Assembly (NCBI RefSeq): GCF_009766105.1 | Contig: NZ_LMUH01000013.1 | Span: 398,346 to 462,345 of the forward strand | DNA: 64,000 nt | Direction of reading: 5' to 3' | Source of the DNA: Granulicella sp. S156 | GTDB lineage: Bacteria; Acidobacteriota; Terriglobia; Terriglobales; Acidobacteriaceae | Part shown: positions 34,836 through 44,800 of the stretch, piece after piece | Numbering within the stretch: the stretch's first letter is position 1 | Layout of the letters: each line of letters starts with the position of its first letter | The notes under the pieces: model-generated | Database searches by the model: none | Told to the model about the DNA's origin: nothing | The model's input: only the letters and a program-made list of their open reading frames with translations | Made by a program: the position numbers and the translations under genes

Positions 34836-35471
34836 ATGGCAACGACGCTGGCAGCTAATCGAATTGCGGAACGAAAACTGCGTGACAAGCAGGCCCGCCG
34901 GGCACAGATTATCAGTGCCGCACGACGAATCGCGGAGCTTGAAGGGTGGTCCAACGTAACCGTTCGGCGGCTATCCGACGAAATTTCATACAGCCAACCC
35001 GTCTTGTACGCTCATTTTGAAAGCCGCGAAGGGATTCTCGCCGCGGTTGCTATCGAGGGTTTCCAGGAGCTGGGCCTGGCTTTGGAGAAGGCACGGAAAC
35101 GGGTGAAGCGTGGAAATGCGGTCGAATCGGTCGGGGCCGCATATCTGGAGTTCGCCGCGTCTTCACCCGCACTGTATGAAGTGATGTTTTCGCTCAGCCT
35201 GAGCGTACCATTTGGTGAAGCGGCTACTCCGCCGGAGCTGCGATTCGCGTTTTCCCAATTCCTGGAGTTGTTTCAGGGGCAGAGCTCGAAGTCGGAGGTT
35301 CTATCGGAATTGTTTTGGGCGAGCCTTCACGGTATCGCCGAGCTCACAAGAACCAAGCGATTTCCGCGCATCCGTCAGAAAGAGCGCGTGAGGACGCTCG
35401 TCGAGCTCTTCACTTCCGCGCTGCCTCCAGCATCGTCAACAATGTTTCCGAGGACATCGGCTCTGGTGTAA
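34836..35471 (+). CDS. TetR-family regulator
   Basis: 211 residues from ATG 34836 (an in-frame TTG at 34827 lies within the -10 box). N-terminal HTH: IISAARRIAELEGWSNVTVR, then RLSDEISYSQPVLYAHFESR with recognition helix SQPVLYAHF. The C-terminal ligand domain is of the WHG type (TetR_C_33), with a helical segment around SVGAAYLEFAASSPALYEVM. The DUF4267 gene lies divergently, so it is the probable target along with the gene itself. The TATACT placed 8 bases before the ATG and no Shine-Dalgarno suggest a leaderless message. Confidence 0.88.
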   Translation: MATTLAANRIAERKLRDKQARRAQIISAARRIAELEGWSNVTVRRLSDEISYSQPVLYAHFESREGILAAVAIEGFQELGLALEKARKRVKRGNAVESVGAAYLEFAASSPALYEVMFSLSLSVPFGEAATPPELRFAFSQFLELFQGQSSKSEVLSELFWASLHGIAELTRTKRFPRIRQKERVRTLVELFTSALPPASSTMFPRTSALV

Positions 35472-35571
35472 AGGTGCGCGGTGACTATCGCTCCAGGAAC
35501 ATGGGGTCGATAGGGTATGCAGACGTTCTGCTCATGATCGTTACCTCAACTTGTTTTGAGTGTGTGTGTCG

Positions 35572-36006
35572 CTAGGAGACTGGCCCATGCATCAACAGGG
35601 CCAGGCCTATGGCAACAATCAGGAGACCGCAAAGAATGTAGCCAAGAAGCTGCTGAGGATCGAGACCGAGCGGGTGGGACACTTCTGCGTCGAACTCCGG
35701 ATCATGCCATGCCGTACCGGGAAAAATCTGAGCGAAGGCCAGACTGATCCAGTAGAGAGACGCCGCGGCGACACCGGCAAAGAACCATGGCAACGTGAGC
35801 GGACGAGGAGCAAAAAGGCAGCAGAGAGAAAGCGAGCCGGCGAAGACACCCATCAGCATCGTCTGCCCGTTGTGAAATTTGGCGTGAGGCGGCCAATGCG
35901 GGTTCTTCATGTGCATCTTTGCCGTGGCCGGCACAACGAAGTCTGCGAGCATTCCGCCGAATCCGTAGACAGCGACGAACGCGACAATCCACTTTGCGAT
36001 AGCCAT
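35572..36006 (-). CDS. DUF6640-like membrane protein, copy 1
   Basis: 144 residues with four membrane segments. Its start ATG overlaps the stop of the DoxX-like gene (TGATG); longer readings from 36375 would run antiparallel through that gene. The motif WPPHAKFHNGQTM is nearly identical to that of the protein at 36452-36886, and both share ASLYW/AALYW, PGTA and DPEFD, so they are paralogues. I assign the family as DUF6640-like. The function is unknown. It is the last gene of a three-gene operon (paralogue, DoxX, paralogue). Confidence 0.8.
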   Translation of the reverse strand: MAIAKWIVAFVAVYGFGGMLADFVVPATAKMHMKNPHWPPHAKFHNGQTMLMGVFAGSLSLCCLFAPRPLTLPWFFAGVAAASLYWISLAFAQIFPGTAWHDPEFDAEVSHPLGLDPQQLLGYILCGLLIVAIGLALLMHGPVS

Positions 36007-36407
36007 CACATTTTCTGCAAGTGTTCGAATGACTGCGCTTTGCTCCTGCTCCAGAATGCATACGACCCCGCGAGGATAACGAAGAACAGGAGTGGTATCG
36101 GAGCGTGGGCTGAGTCTCCGGCTAATAAATGCGATGCCGTGGCTCCGAGGAACAAGATGCCGAAGCCTGCATAGGCCCACTCCATGATCCGGCGGCTGCG
36201 ATCGGTCAAGAGGACGACCGCTCCCAATATCTTTGCAAAGCCGAGGATCTTCATCAGATAGAGCGGGTAGCCCAGCGTTTGGTAGGAATGAACGATTGAC
36301 TGTGTGCCTCCTGCGAAAAGCTCGGGAATGGCGGAACCTGCTGTCGGCAAGAGTACGAGCAGCGTCAGGGCCCAATAAAAGATTCGATTTCGTTTTTGCG
36401 TGTTCAT
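36006..36407 (-). CDS. DoxX-like membrane protein
   Basis: 133 residues from ATG 36407, preceded by AAGGAG. Four membrane helices; DoxX-like (PF13564) signature KILGFAKILGAVVLLTDRSR followed by WAYAGFGILFLGATASHLLAG. Family members of this branch are quinone- or thiol-linked membrane proteins of uncertain role. It is sandwiched between two DUF6640-like genes, overlapping the downstream one and separated by 44 bases from the upstream one, which implies one transcript. Confidence 0.88.
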   Translation of the reverse strand: MNTQKRNRIFYWALTLLVLLPTAGSAIPELFAGGTQSIVHSYQTLGYPLYLMKILGFAKILGAVVLLTDRSRRIMEWAYAGFGILFLGATASHLLAGDSAHAPIPLLFFVILAGSYAFWSRSKAQSFEHLQKM

Positions 36408-36451
36408 GGGAAGCTCCTTATTTCGTTGCGGTTGGTAGCGACGGTTGCGCG

Positions 36452-36886
36452 CTAGCTCGTCCAAAGGGACGACTTGCGAGCAGCCAGGTACGAGGCCACA
36501 GAGATGAGACACAAAGCAATGACATCGATGACCACCTGCGCCGGGAGACCCAGTAGATAGGCGCGCGGGGTATCGAATTCGGGGTCAACAAAGGCAGTGC
36601 CGGGGTACACGATGGCCAACGCCTGTGTGACCCAGTACAGTGCTGCAAAGGACGTAGTGGCGATCAGCGTAACGTTTCTGTCCTGGGTCTTCCTGCTGGC
36701 GAAGTAGATGGTGAGTGCCGCGAGGAAGACGGAGAACATGAGCGTCTGGCCGTCATGAAACTTCGCGTGCGGCGGCCAGCGTGGGTCAAGCAGGTGGGTG
36801 CGGCTGTAGTCCGCGATGTGCGCCCCGACTACGAGGTAAATGCTCACGAAACAGAAGAAGACACGACTGACAAGTGGCATGCGCAT
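36452..36886 (-). CDS. DUF6640-like membrane protein, copy 2
   Basis: 144 residues, four membrane segments, ATG 36886 preceded by AAGGAG. WPPHAKFHDGQTL and PGTAFVDPEFD mark it as the paralogue of the protein at 35572-36006. First gene of the operon; its promoter faces the TetR gene at 37033 across 146 bases with a perfect dyad. The N-terminal half shows HIADYSRTHLLDPRWPPHAK, a hydrophilic loop with two histidines that could bind a ligand or metal. Confidence 0.8.
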   Translation of the reverse strand: MRMPLVSRVFFCFVSIYLVVGAHIADYSRTHLLDPRWPPHAKFHDGQTLMFSVFLAALTIYFASRKTQDRNVTLIATTSFAALYWVTQALAIVYPGTAFVDPEFDTPRAYLLGLPAQVVIDVIALCLISVASYLAARKSSLWTS

Positions 36887-36957
36887 GGGCTTAGCTCCTT
36901 TGGTAAAAGGCTGCTGCCTTGAGCAAAGAGGTCGGTAGCTGTCTCTGTCAGGCAGTA

Positions 36958-36977
36958 ATGGTACTAGTTAGTACCAT
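36958..36977. promoter_or_regulatory. TetR operator, perfect dyad
   Basis: ATGGTACTAGTTAGTACCAT: 8-base perfect arms around AGTT, 56 bases before the TetR start and 72 from the DUF6640-like start, in the shared promoter region. It is a strong candidate for the binding site of the adjacent TetR protein. Confidence 0.75.
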
Positions 36978-37032
36978 AAATGGGATGAAGCCAGTCGACG
37001 GAGGATGCAAAATTAGATAGGAATGGAAACTG

Positions 37033-37668
37033 ATGGCGAGACCTAAATCAAGCGGACTACCGAAGGCCGAAGAAGAACGGTTGCGTCTGACGCAACTACT
37101 GGATGTCGCTGCGGAGGTGTTCTTCGAAATGGGGTACGAGGCTGCGAGCACCGCCGAAATCGCGGCACGCGCGCATTCCTCGAAGCGCGCTCTCTACTCA
37201 CGATTCGCCAGTAAAGAAGAACTGTTCATGGCGGTCATCGACCATCGCACGGCGAAAATTGCGGACAAGGTAACGGTGCTTTTCCAGGAGGAGCGGCCGA
37301 TTCGAGAGACGCTGTTAGAGGTGGCGAGAGAGCTTCTTCGATCGCTGCTGAGCGAAGAGCACACCGCGTTGATGCGGCTGGTGTACACGCAGGCGCTGCA
37401 ATTTCCGAAGGCTGCTCAATACATGACAGAGCGGGGACCGGATCGTGGCATCGTGAAGCTGGCGGCCCACCTCAAGAAGCAAGTGACGCGAGGAACACTC
37501 ACCCTGAACGACTCGCAAGTGGCTGCGCAGCATTTCGCAGGGCTGCTGGTGGGGGACCTTGTGCATCGAGCGATGCTTGGACTGGAGATTCCTCATTCGC
37601 AGAGGCAGTTTGAGACAAGAGCAGAACTGGCTGTGGACGCGTTCTTGAAGATCTATGGCAGATCCTAG
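37033..37668 (+). CDS. TetR-family regulator
   Basis: 211 residues. HTH: LLDVAAEVFFEMGYEAASTA then EIAARAHSSKRALYSRFASK, with recognition helix SKRALYSRF. The C-terminal domain resembles the TetR_C_14/AefR-like group (LRSLLSEEHTALMRLVYTQA and AAQHFAGLLVGDLVHRAML). Divergent from the DUF6640/DoxX/DUF6640 operon, with its candidate operator in between; it probably represses that operon and itself. Confidence 0.9.
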   Translation: MARPKSSGLPKAEEERLRLTQLLDVAAEVFFEMGYEAASTAEIAARAHSSKRALYSRFASKEELFMAVIDHRTAKIADKVTVLFQEERPIRETLLEVARELLRSLLSEEHTALMRLVYTQALQFPKAAQYMTERGPDRGIVKLAAHLKKQVTRGTLTLNDSQVAAQHFAGLLVGDLVHRAMLGLEIPHSQRQFETRAELAVDAFLKIYGRS

Positions 37669-37996
37669 ACCGCAGTTTGTCACTGCTGTTGAGGGCCAGG
37701 CTTTAACCTGGGCCTATGTAGGTTGTTCGCGCAGGAGATCGTGCCTGGATAGGCAAACTGCAGATCTCTTGACGCAGAGCGCGTCACAAACGTCACCGAT
37801 TTGGCTTCAACCCATTAGACTTGACATCATCATGCAGTGGCATCAAGAGGTACATACCCTCTGTCGCGCCGGACTCAAAGTGAGCTAATCTGACCAGACA
37901 TCCGTCTTAGCCACTCCTATCATGTTGCATTAGTGAAGAAGCGAGACGACTGTTGCAAAGGCCGGTTCCGCTTCCTCTTCCAAGAGAGGTTACAAG

Positions 37997-38077
37997 ATGG
38001 AAACCATAGTGATTGTTCTCTTAGTGTTGCTCTTATTTGGTGGCGGGGGTTGGGGATACTCGCGCTGGCGCCGCTAG
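37997..38077 (+). CDS. 26-residue membrane miniprotein
   Basis: METIVIVLLVLLLFGGGGWG followed by YSRWRR: one hydrophobic helix, a Gly-rich turn, an aromatic Tyr/Trp and a basic tail. This resembles the short DUF3309-like miniproteins of proteobacteria and acidobacteria. AGAGAGG lies about 8 bases before the ATG. It would sit in the inner membrane. Function unknown. Confidence 0.6.
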   Translation: METIVIVLLVLLLFGGGGWGYSRWRR

Positions 38078-38200
38078 ATCGCGCGATCATAGAATGAAGG
38101 CGTAACCATGCCGTTTGATCATTTTTTGCGAAATTTATGAGTAAGGTGCGAAGGCTTTATTCCGTAGCCTAAAGGCGTTTGCCTCCCTTACCCTCCGTCT

Positions 38201-38298
38201 CCCTGACGTTGAAGCGTCAGGGTTCGCGCTGCGCGCAATTAGTAACGGTATAGGCTTCCCGTGGTCGCGTGTGACTGACGGGAAGCGTATGCCTATAC
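38201..38298. repeat. Two hairpins in gap 37669-38308
   Basis: CCCTGACG/CGTCAGGG (38201-38208, 38215-38222) and a larger imperfect stem, GTATAGG + CTTCCCGT (38248-38262) against ACGGGAAG (38278-38285) + CCTATAC (38292-38298), with a GTAT-type bulge. The second lies just past the stop of the GH106 gene (minus strand) and may stop or protect that transcript. Apart from the 26-codon gene, nothing else in the 640-base gap is supported. Confidence 0.5.
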
Positions 38299-38308
38299 TG
38301 CTGCGCGT

Positions 38309-41300
38309 TTATTCACTGCGCTGAAGTATGCGCACTGGCCCTAGAAGCCCAGAGGGCAGCAATGGCGAATCGGCCTTGTAGGGCGTCACGTCAGCAAAGG
38401 TGTACTTCTTCGTCGCGTCAGGCTGCTGGTCTCCAATCAGGCGGTTCACCCACAGGTTCGTCACCTTAATCGTGACCTCGTTGTGTCCTGGCTTCAAAAT
38501 CCCCGTCACGTCTGCGCGGAATGGAGCATGCCACAGAACACCCGCAGGTTTGCCATTGATCTCTACGTCGGCGAGATTCTTCACGTCGCCGAGATCCAAC
38601 CAAAGAGTCGTGCCTTGCTTGAACCAATCGTTGGGAGCCTCAACAGACTTGGTGTAGGTGCCGGTGCCGGAGAAGTACTTCACGCCTTTGTCGTGGCTGT
38701 CTATCCACGAACTAAGCTGCGGCAGCGTGATGCTTTCCGGAGCTCCGCGCCCAGGCTGGAATCCGACCTTCCATGATCCTTCGAGAGTCGTCAGCTGCGT
38801 CTCGGTAGCTGCTGGAATGACTCTCGACATCTGTGAGGTTGGTTTGTGGAACACAACGAACACTGTGCCCCATGGTTCCAGGTGGAGTGGTACGTTCGTG
38901 CGGCCCTCCGCGATGCTGTAGGACGTTGGCTGAGCCTTGCCGGTCTCCGCGTACCACAGCTCAGGTTCCTTGCCTGCCACTCGAAAGCTCGCATCGATGG
39001 CAGTCTCTCGATCGCTTCGATTGTCGACGAAATAGATATCAGCATCGGGGAGTTCGCGATGAGCAAACAGAACTGGATGTTGTGGGTCTGGATTGGTGTA
39101 TCGGAAATCAGGAGCAATCTGGAGTGCCTGCGTTACGTCTGTTCCGGTCGCGCCCGCATACACTTTTCCTTTGCCCACGACATGCGTGCCGGTTCCGTTC
39201 CCAAAGAGCTCGTTACTCAAGCGGCGAAATTCTGCGGCATTGTCCGCAAGGCTCGGCGTATCGGTTGGTTTCGGGCCGGCTACTGTTGCACCCTGCTGCA
39301 CCAGTTGATAGATGGCTTTCAGCACGGGCAAGGACATATGCCGGCTATACGGATCGAGCACTAATACCCGATAGCTCATGCCGGCTTTGCTGGTGAGCTT
39401 GCTTGGCGTCGCATTGAACTCATGGAGGAGCGCGTCGGCATTCACATAGTCGAAGTTGAAGCCTTCGGGAATTGGCGGAGCTGAGTTATGAAATATTGCG
39501 GTGATGTTGGAGTCTTCGCCGTAGAAGTACAGCACATCGGCGGACAAGCGGCCCTGCTGCAGCATGAAAGAGGTGCGCGCCAGATAATCGATCCAGACAC
39601 TCGCGTTATTAGCCCATGTTTCGTTGCGGTTGAACCACTGTCCAAAAGGCCCAAGGGTAAGGCCTGGGGCTTTATCTATAAGGGGTTGGTGTGCCGATTC
39701 GTGGATGACGAAGCGATTAATACCATTCAAAAACTCCTGGTCGGCAGTCGGCTTCAGTGTCTCCGGTGACCACCCCCATGGCGCTTCGGCAGCGGTCATC
39801 GACTCTGCAGCCGCAAGGTTCTGGCCGTAGATGTGCGCCACCGAAGCGGATTCACGATCGTCTGCATTGAAGTTGTATTGGATTTTGTTGACGCCCGGTC
39901 TTTGCGTCCACATCGCGCTCATCGGAATGTCATCGAGTTTCTTGACTTCCATGCCGTCGGCGATAAAGGCGCGATCGCTCTCGTGAGATTCTCCATAGTG
40001 GCCGATGCCGCGCTCTTTAAGAGAAGCCTGCACCTGCCCGTAATGTTCGTCCGCGGTCAGATCGGCAATCGTCTTGCGAAGATCCCAAAGAAATTGATCG
40101 CTAGCCTGCGCACTTTCGACGATATGCCCGGCAAGCACAGGAAGCCACGGGTGAGGATCGTAGCCGCGGCGCTTCGTAAACTCCGCGATCATGTTGTCCG
40201 TCCAGTTTTGTGCGCCGGCCTCCCAGCTGTCTGTAACCACATAGCGGATACCGCGGGAGCCCATCCTATCCGGTCCCACAGTTTCCTTGTAGCTATCGAG
40301 ATAGCCATTCATGTAGTTCCGTACATAGTTGGCGTTTAGCTTGTCGACCTCGAGACCTGTCGCCTCCTTCGTCGCTGGGTGATTCGTGATCCCAAGCAGG
40401 GAATAGCCTATGCGCATGACCATCCAGTGTCCTGCGGGCGGTGTCCAGTCCAACGTTCCATCCGGCTTCATTCTGCTCGTCAGATCTACGACTGTGCTTT
40501 TGTGGATGGCATCCTTTGCACCTGCATCGGGCGTTGCAAACTTGTAGAGATCGGGCATGGGCACGAAGGCCGCCTTCTCTTCAAAACGGTTCACTCTCCC
40601 GCCGGGGTGAAGGACTAATTCCGTGACGGTGAACGTCGTGCTCTGCTTCGGTAAATTCGCGCCGAACGCAGCGAGTTGCTCCTGCGAGATGTGCGGTGGT
40701 TGCGGCGTCGTAATGCTCACGCGAAAATATTTAGCTGTTACCGGCGCGAAAGACAGCGTGTGCTCGGCCGCGCCATCGATTGGAATCGTAATGACTTCAT
40801 GGAAGGTCTGACCGTCGTCGCTTGCTTCGAGCGCGCGGGGTCCGTTCATCTGCACGCCCAGCCAGCCCATGACCTGGGTCTGCTCTGTGTTCATCATGAA
40901 AGAGAGTGCGCGGATCGTTTGCGGCCGCGAGTATTCGAACTGAATCCACGCTTTCTCTCCGGGATTCGAGGCTTTCTCTACCTGCACACCCTTCACGAGG
41001 TCACCATCGGAGAGAAGTGCGGGATCGATGTTTCCGCCGCTGGTGGTGATCTTAGGTTTGAGTTCCAGCGCCTCTTCGTCCGTAGCAGGAAGCTTATAAG
41101 CGATCACGGTGCTATCGGCATAGAACTGAGGTGGCTGGGTGTCGCCGGGCATCACATCGTTAACCGGCAGGTTCTGAAAAGCTCCGGTGTTTGTTGGAGG
41201 CGACGCCAACTTTCCGCTGAAGGGATGACCGCCTTCCACCAGGGTCTCGCTCCATACATACTTCTTCATCGCCTGCGAGGGCGGCACCCAGGGTCCCCCG

Positions 41301-41722
41301 GTTTCACTCCAACCTGGAGAACTGGCGATACCCTCTTCCATGCCTAGTTGATCTGCCAACGTAGTTGCATAACGGAAGGCATCCTTCCACGGCGGCGTCA
41401 TATAGACGAGGCGATCTTTCACATACTGGGGCGTGAACAACGCCGCATCGAAGGCCTGGAAGCCGCCGATGTGGGACCGGTGCATCCACTCAAGGTCGAG
41501 TTTGATGCCCTCCTGGGTGATGTTGCCGTTCATCCAATGCCACCAGACTCTGGGGGCTGCGGAGCTCGGGGGATTCTGGAAGCCTTTGAGTAAGGTGTCT
41601 GGATTGGAATCGGTCGAAGAGGTCTGTCCTTGAGGCAGTGCTGTGCCGGTAAGGGCAAGCAGCATGGAGCTGCTAAGCAGCATCGATGCTGCCTTGTGTC
41701 TAGATTTGTAATGTCTCCGCAT
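38309..41722 (-). CDS. GH106 alpha-L-rhamnosidase-like glycoside hydrolase
   Basis: 1137 residues, signal peptide 1-31 (LLALTGTALPQGQ). GH106 (PF17132) features: VWWHWMNGNITQEGI then LDLEWMHRSHIGGFQ at about 60-90, a central DSWEAGAQNWTDNM block, the region HYGESHESDRAFIADGM, and a C-terminal carbohydrate-binding-like domain (LWLDLGDVKNLADVEINGKP). The family removes alpha-linked L-rhamnose from pectin (RG-I) or glycosides, secreted. It follows the Oar-like receptor at 41844-45272 on the same strand across 121 bases, so receptor and enzyme probably form one utilisation operon. The length is normal for the family. Substrate beyond rhamnose is not predictable. Confidence 0.85.
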   Translation of the reverse strand: MRRHYKSRHKAASMLLSSSMLLALTGTALPQGQTSSTDSNPDTLLKGFQNPPSSAAPRVWWHWMNGNITQEGIKLDLEWMHRSHIGGFQAFDAALFTPQYVKDRLVYMTPPWKDAFRYATTLADQLGMEEGIASSPGWSETGGPWVPPSQAMKKYVWSETLVEGGHPFSGKLASPPTNTGAFQNLPVNDVMPGDTQPPQFYADSTVIAYKLPATDEEALELKPKITTSGGNIDPALLSDGDLVKGVQVEKASNPGEKAWIQFEYSRPQTIRALSFMMNTEQTQVMGWLGVQMNGPRALEASDDGQTFHEVITIPIDGAAEHTLSFAPVTAKYFRVSITTPQPPHISQEQLAAFGANLPKQSTTFTVTELVLHPGGRVNRFEEKAAFVPMPDLYKFATPDAGAKDAIHKSTVVDLTSRMKPDGTLDWTPPAGHWMVMRIGYSLLGITNHPATKEATGLEVDKLNANYVRNYMNGYLDSYKETVGPDRMGSRGIRYVVTDSWEAGAQNWTDNMIAEFTKRRGYDPHPWLPVLAGHIVESAQASDQFLWDLRKTIADLTADEHYGQVQASLKERGIGHYGESHESDRAFIADGMEVKKLDDIPMSAMWTQRPGVNKIQYNFNADDRESASVAHIYGQNLAAAESMTAAEAPWGWSPETLKPTADQEFLNGINRFVIHESAHQPLIDKAPGLTLGPFGQWFNRNETWANNASVWIDYLARTSFMLQQGRLSADVLYFYGEDSNITAIFHNSAPPIPEGFNFDYVNADALLHEFNATPSKLTSKAGMSYRVLVLDPYSRHMSLPVLKAIYQLVQQGATVAGPKPTDTPSLADNAAEFRRLSNELFGNGTGTHVVGKGKVYAGATGTDVTQALQIAPDFRYTNPDPQHPVLFAHRELPDADIYFVDNRSDRETAIDASFRVAGKEPELWYAETGKAQPTSYSIAEGRTNVPLHLEPWGTVFVVFHKPTSQMSRVIPAATETQLTTLEGSWKVGFQPGRGAPESITLPQLSSWIDSHDKGVKYFSGTGTYTKSVEAPNDWFKQGTTLWLDLGDVKNLADVEINGKPAGVLWHAPFRADVTGILKPGHNEVTIKVTNLWVNRLIGDQQPDATKKYTFADVTPYKADSPLLPSGLLGPVRILQRSE

Positions 41723-41765
41723 ATCGTTGCTCCCACGTTGTTTCTGTTAGCACTGCTTGCTTCGA

Positions 41766-41830
41766 ATGATCCCAAACGGATCATGTAGTGCGCACGCGCC
41801 AGATCGATACATGAGTCTGCGCGCGTGCGC
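41766..41830. repeat. Intercistronic hairpins between receptor and GH106 gene
   Basis: ATGATCC/GGATCAT (41766-41772, 41778-41784) and GCGCACGCGC/GCGCGTGCGC (41790-41799, 41821-41830) stems in the 121-base space. No T-run, so partial termination or message processing is more likely than a full stop. Confidence 0.45.
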
Positions 41831-41843
41831 CTGCACGGGTTGT

Positions 41844-44800
41844 TTAGAACTTGAACTTTCCGGAGAACTCCAGGATTCTCGGATCGCCCGCACTCGTTAG
41901 TTGTCCGTAGGACCCCGAACCCACGCCAGTATCTACACCGACGAAGTTCGTGTGGTTTGCGACGTTGAAGGCCTCTGCGCTGAGCTGGAACTGTGCCTTG
42001 TCATGGATGATCGGGAACGCCTTGTTCAGAGAAACGTTTGCCGTCGTGTAGCCGGGGCTACGGATCGATCCGTTGCTCGCATCTCCGAAGAATCCGTAAG
42101 CCGGCTGCTGGTAACGAGTGGTATCGAACCACTCCTTTACGTTTCCGACCTTCTTGAAAGGAGCTATCTGGTTTGGCCGGATAGCGAGACCCGCGTCTCC
42201 GACAGAGAGGCCCGGCGACAGGGCAAAGCCGCTCTGGTGAAGGAATAGTCCGGCAAAGCTCCAGTTACCGAGTACGCTTCTCACAGCCCAGTTCGAACCG
42301 CGAAGCTTTGGCAAGTCATAGATCCAGGTCATAGAAATATCGTTGGTGAAGTCGTAGGAAGGAGGTCCATATTCCAGATGAAAGTCACGAGAGTTCTGGG
42401 CCTGCGCACTCTGACCGGAGTTGGCCTGAGTCCCGTGGGCTCCAACGGTCGTCAGCGTCTTGCTGTAGGTGTACGCGACCGTCAGTTGCAGAGGATGTCC
42501 GCGCCAGGAGAGCGACGATTGCAGCGAGTTGTAGTTCGCCGTGCCCTGTTGATACTGATTGTCCATCGTGCTGTAGCCCTTATACGGACGTGTGTAGTCC
42601 GAAGAGGCCTTTGATGCGTTGATGCACGGATCGAAGTTATAGGATGCGGAGGCTGTCTGTTGTGCAGCCAGACATCCTGTGGTGCTCGGTGCCGTTACCG
42701 GCAGGGGGAAGTTGAAATCATAGCCTCCCTGGAAGGTCATGAGGTGACGCGACGCGCTGCCCGCATAACCGACCGTCGCAATGATGTCACTTTTTACCTG
42801 GTGCTCCAGCGTCAGGCTGTAGGACTGAACATCCGTTGGCGTAAACGACAGCGGCACGTTGTTCAGTGTCTGGGTGGTTGGAGCTTGAGCTACTCCTCCC
42901 GCTGTGCCGTTGCTCAGCAGGCTGTTCAGGATGTTCGCGCTCTGATTGTAGGGCGGGTTCTGGCCGAAGGCGTTATAGATCTGCTCGACCGGGATACGCG
43001 AGTAGCCGATTCCATAGCCGCCGCGGATCGCGTCCTTGCTGTTGCCGAATACATCGTAGGCAAAGCCGACACGTGGGCCGAAGTTATCCTTTTTCGGCGT
43101 GAAGAAGCCGTCGGGCACGCCGTTCTTCCCGGCATACACCAGACCGTTGAGCGTGTTCGCCACCGTGCCCGCGGAGGTCAACGGCTGGTTGGCCGCATTC
43201 ACCGTGAGAGAGCCGTCGATGTTGACGACAGGCGCCTGGGCGGCGTTGTACTGCGAGGGATCGAAGCTGGTGACCTGGTCGCCGCTCACGGTGTCGTTGG
43301 AGAAGTACTGCCACCGGATGCCTGCGGACAGGGTCAGGCGACTTGTCGCCTTCCAGATGTCCTGCACATACGCTTCACCCTGGCGATAGTGGAAGGCTCC
43401 GAGCTTCTGTGTGCTTGCCTGGGAGTAGTTCGAATCAAGGCCCAGCAGGAAGTCCGCAGCCGGATCATTCGTATGGTTGCCGGTAAAGCTGAAAGACCCT
43501 TCCGGATTCGTAAACACATACTGGCGCTTGATCCCGAACATGTAGAGACCGCCGGCTGAAACAACGTGGCGTCCGTGGACCCAGCTCACGTCATCCATCA
43601 ACATGCCTTCACCGTCGGATGCCCAGATCGGCTGCTCCGTCACGCTCAGGCTGGTATACCCACCAGAGATATTGATCGTGGGAATGTAGTTCTGCACATT
43701 CGCGTTGGGGAATGCCTGGGTGATGCTAACGCCCGAAGGCATGGTGCCGCCCTTGGTGAGGCTGAACGAGAGCTTGTCGTAAGTCTGCGCGACCGTGAAC
43801 GTGTTCAGAAGATTAGGAGTGACGGTCGACTGCAGCCGCACAAACGCATTCATTCCGCTGAACGGCTCATTGTCCGTGATCGTGTTGAACGGAACACCGC
43901 CCCAGGTCTGATACGGGTAATTGCTTAGCTCGCGATCGTAGATGACTCTGCCGGTCAATAGTTCATTGCCGGTGATGTGGTGGTCGATACGGTACTGGTA
44001 GTCCGTCTCATCTGTTTGTTGCGACCCTTGATTGAGATAGTTCTGAAAGCCGTTCGAGGAGTTGTTCGCCGTCGGGAAATACGTGTTCAACATGGCGACC
44101 GCAACCGGATCGAAGCAGGATGGGTTAACGGTATTAGTGTTAGCGATAATGCAGTTCGTCTTGCCTTCGGACGCCAGCAGTGCCACGCTGCCCGAATCTA
44201 AGGACAGGGGACAGGGCGCCGTTCCGCAGAGTCGCAGGCTCGCACTGCCATTGAAGTTTCCTGCCCGCTGATCATCGGTCAGCACCGCGCCGTTCAAGGT
44301 CACGCCCTGGCTGATGCGATACCACTGGTTCGAGGCGAAGAAGAATGTCTTATTCTGCCCGTTGTATACATGCGGGATTACCACGGGGCCACCCAGCGAG
44401 TAGCCGAAGATGTTCTGGTGCAGCGGCGGAGTCGTCTTGGCGAAGTAGCCATCCGCATCGAAGTCATTGTTGCGTACGTACTCCCATGCGCTTCCATGCA
44501 GCTTCGAGCCGCCGGACTTCGTCACTACGACGACCACCGAAGAACTCGACATTCCATACTGAGCGCCGTAGTTGTCCTTCAATACCGTGAACTCGCTAAT
44601 GCCGTCCACGATCGGCTTCGCATTGATGCCGTTCAGCGAACCCGAGTTCATGTTGTAGATGCCATCCAGGATCTGTGTGGAGGTCTCCGTGCCGGCGCCG
44701 TTCACTGTGATCAGAATGTTGTTCGAGACGGTGGACTGGTCAGCGCCCGTGGGGCTCGCAACGCCCGGAATTGCCAGGGCCATCGTCTGAAAGTCTCTTC

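Noticed and set aside
36007-36375. N-terminal extension of the DUF6640-like protein from 36375
   Set aside because: The extension overlaps the whole DoxX-like gene in another frame, is not membrane-like and lacks a ribosome site; the ATG at 36006 couples to the DoxX stop.
42660-43559. 299-codon plus-strand frame
   Set aside because: Antisense to the receptor barrel region; no ribosome site and no domain.
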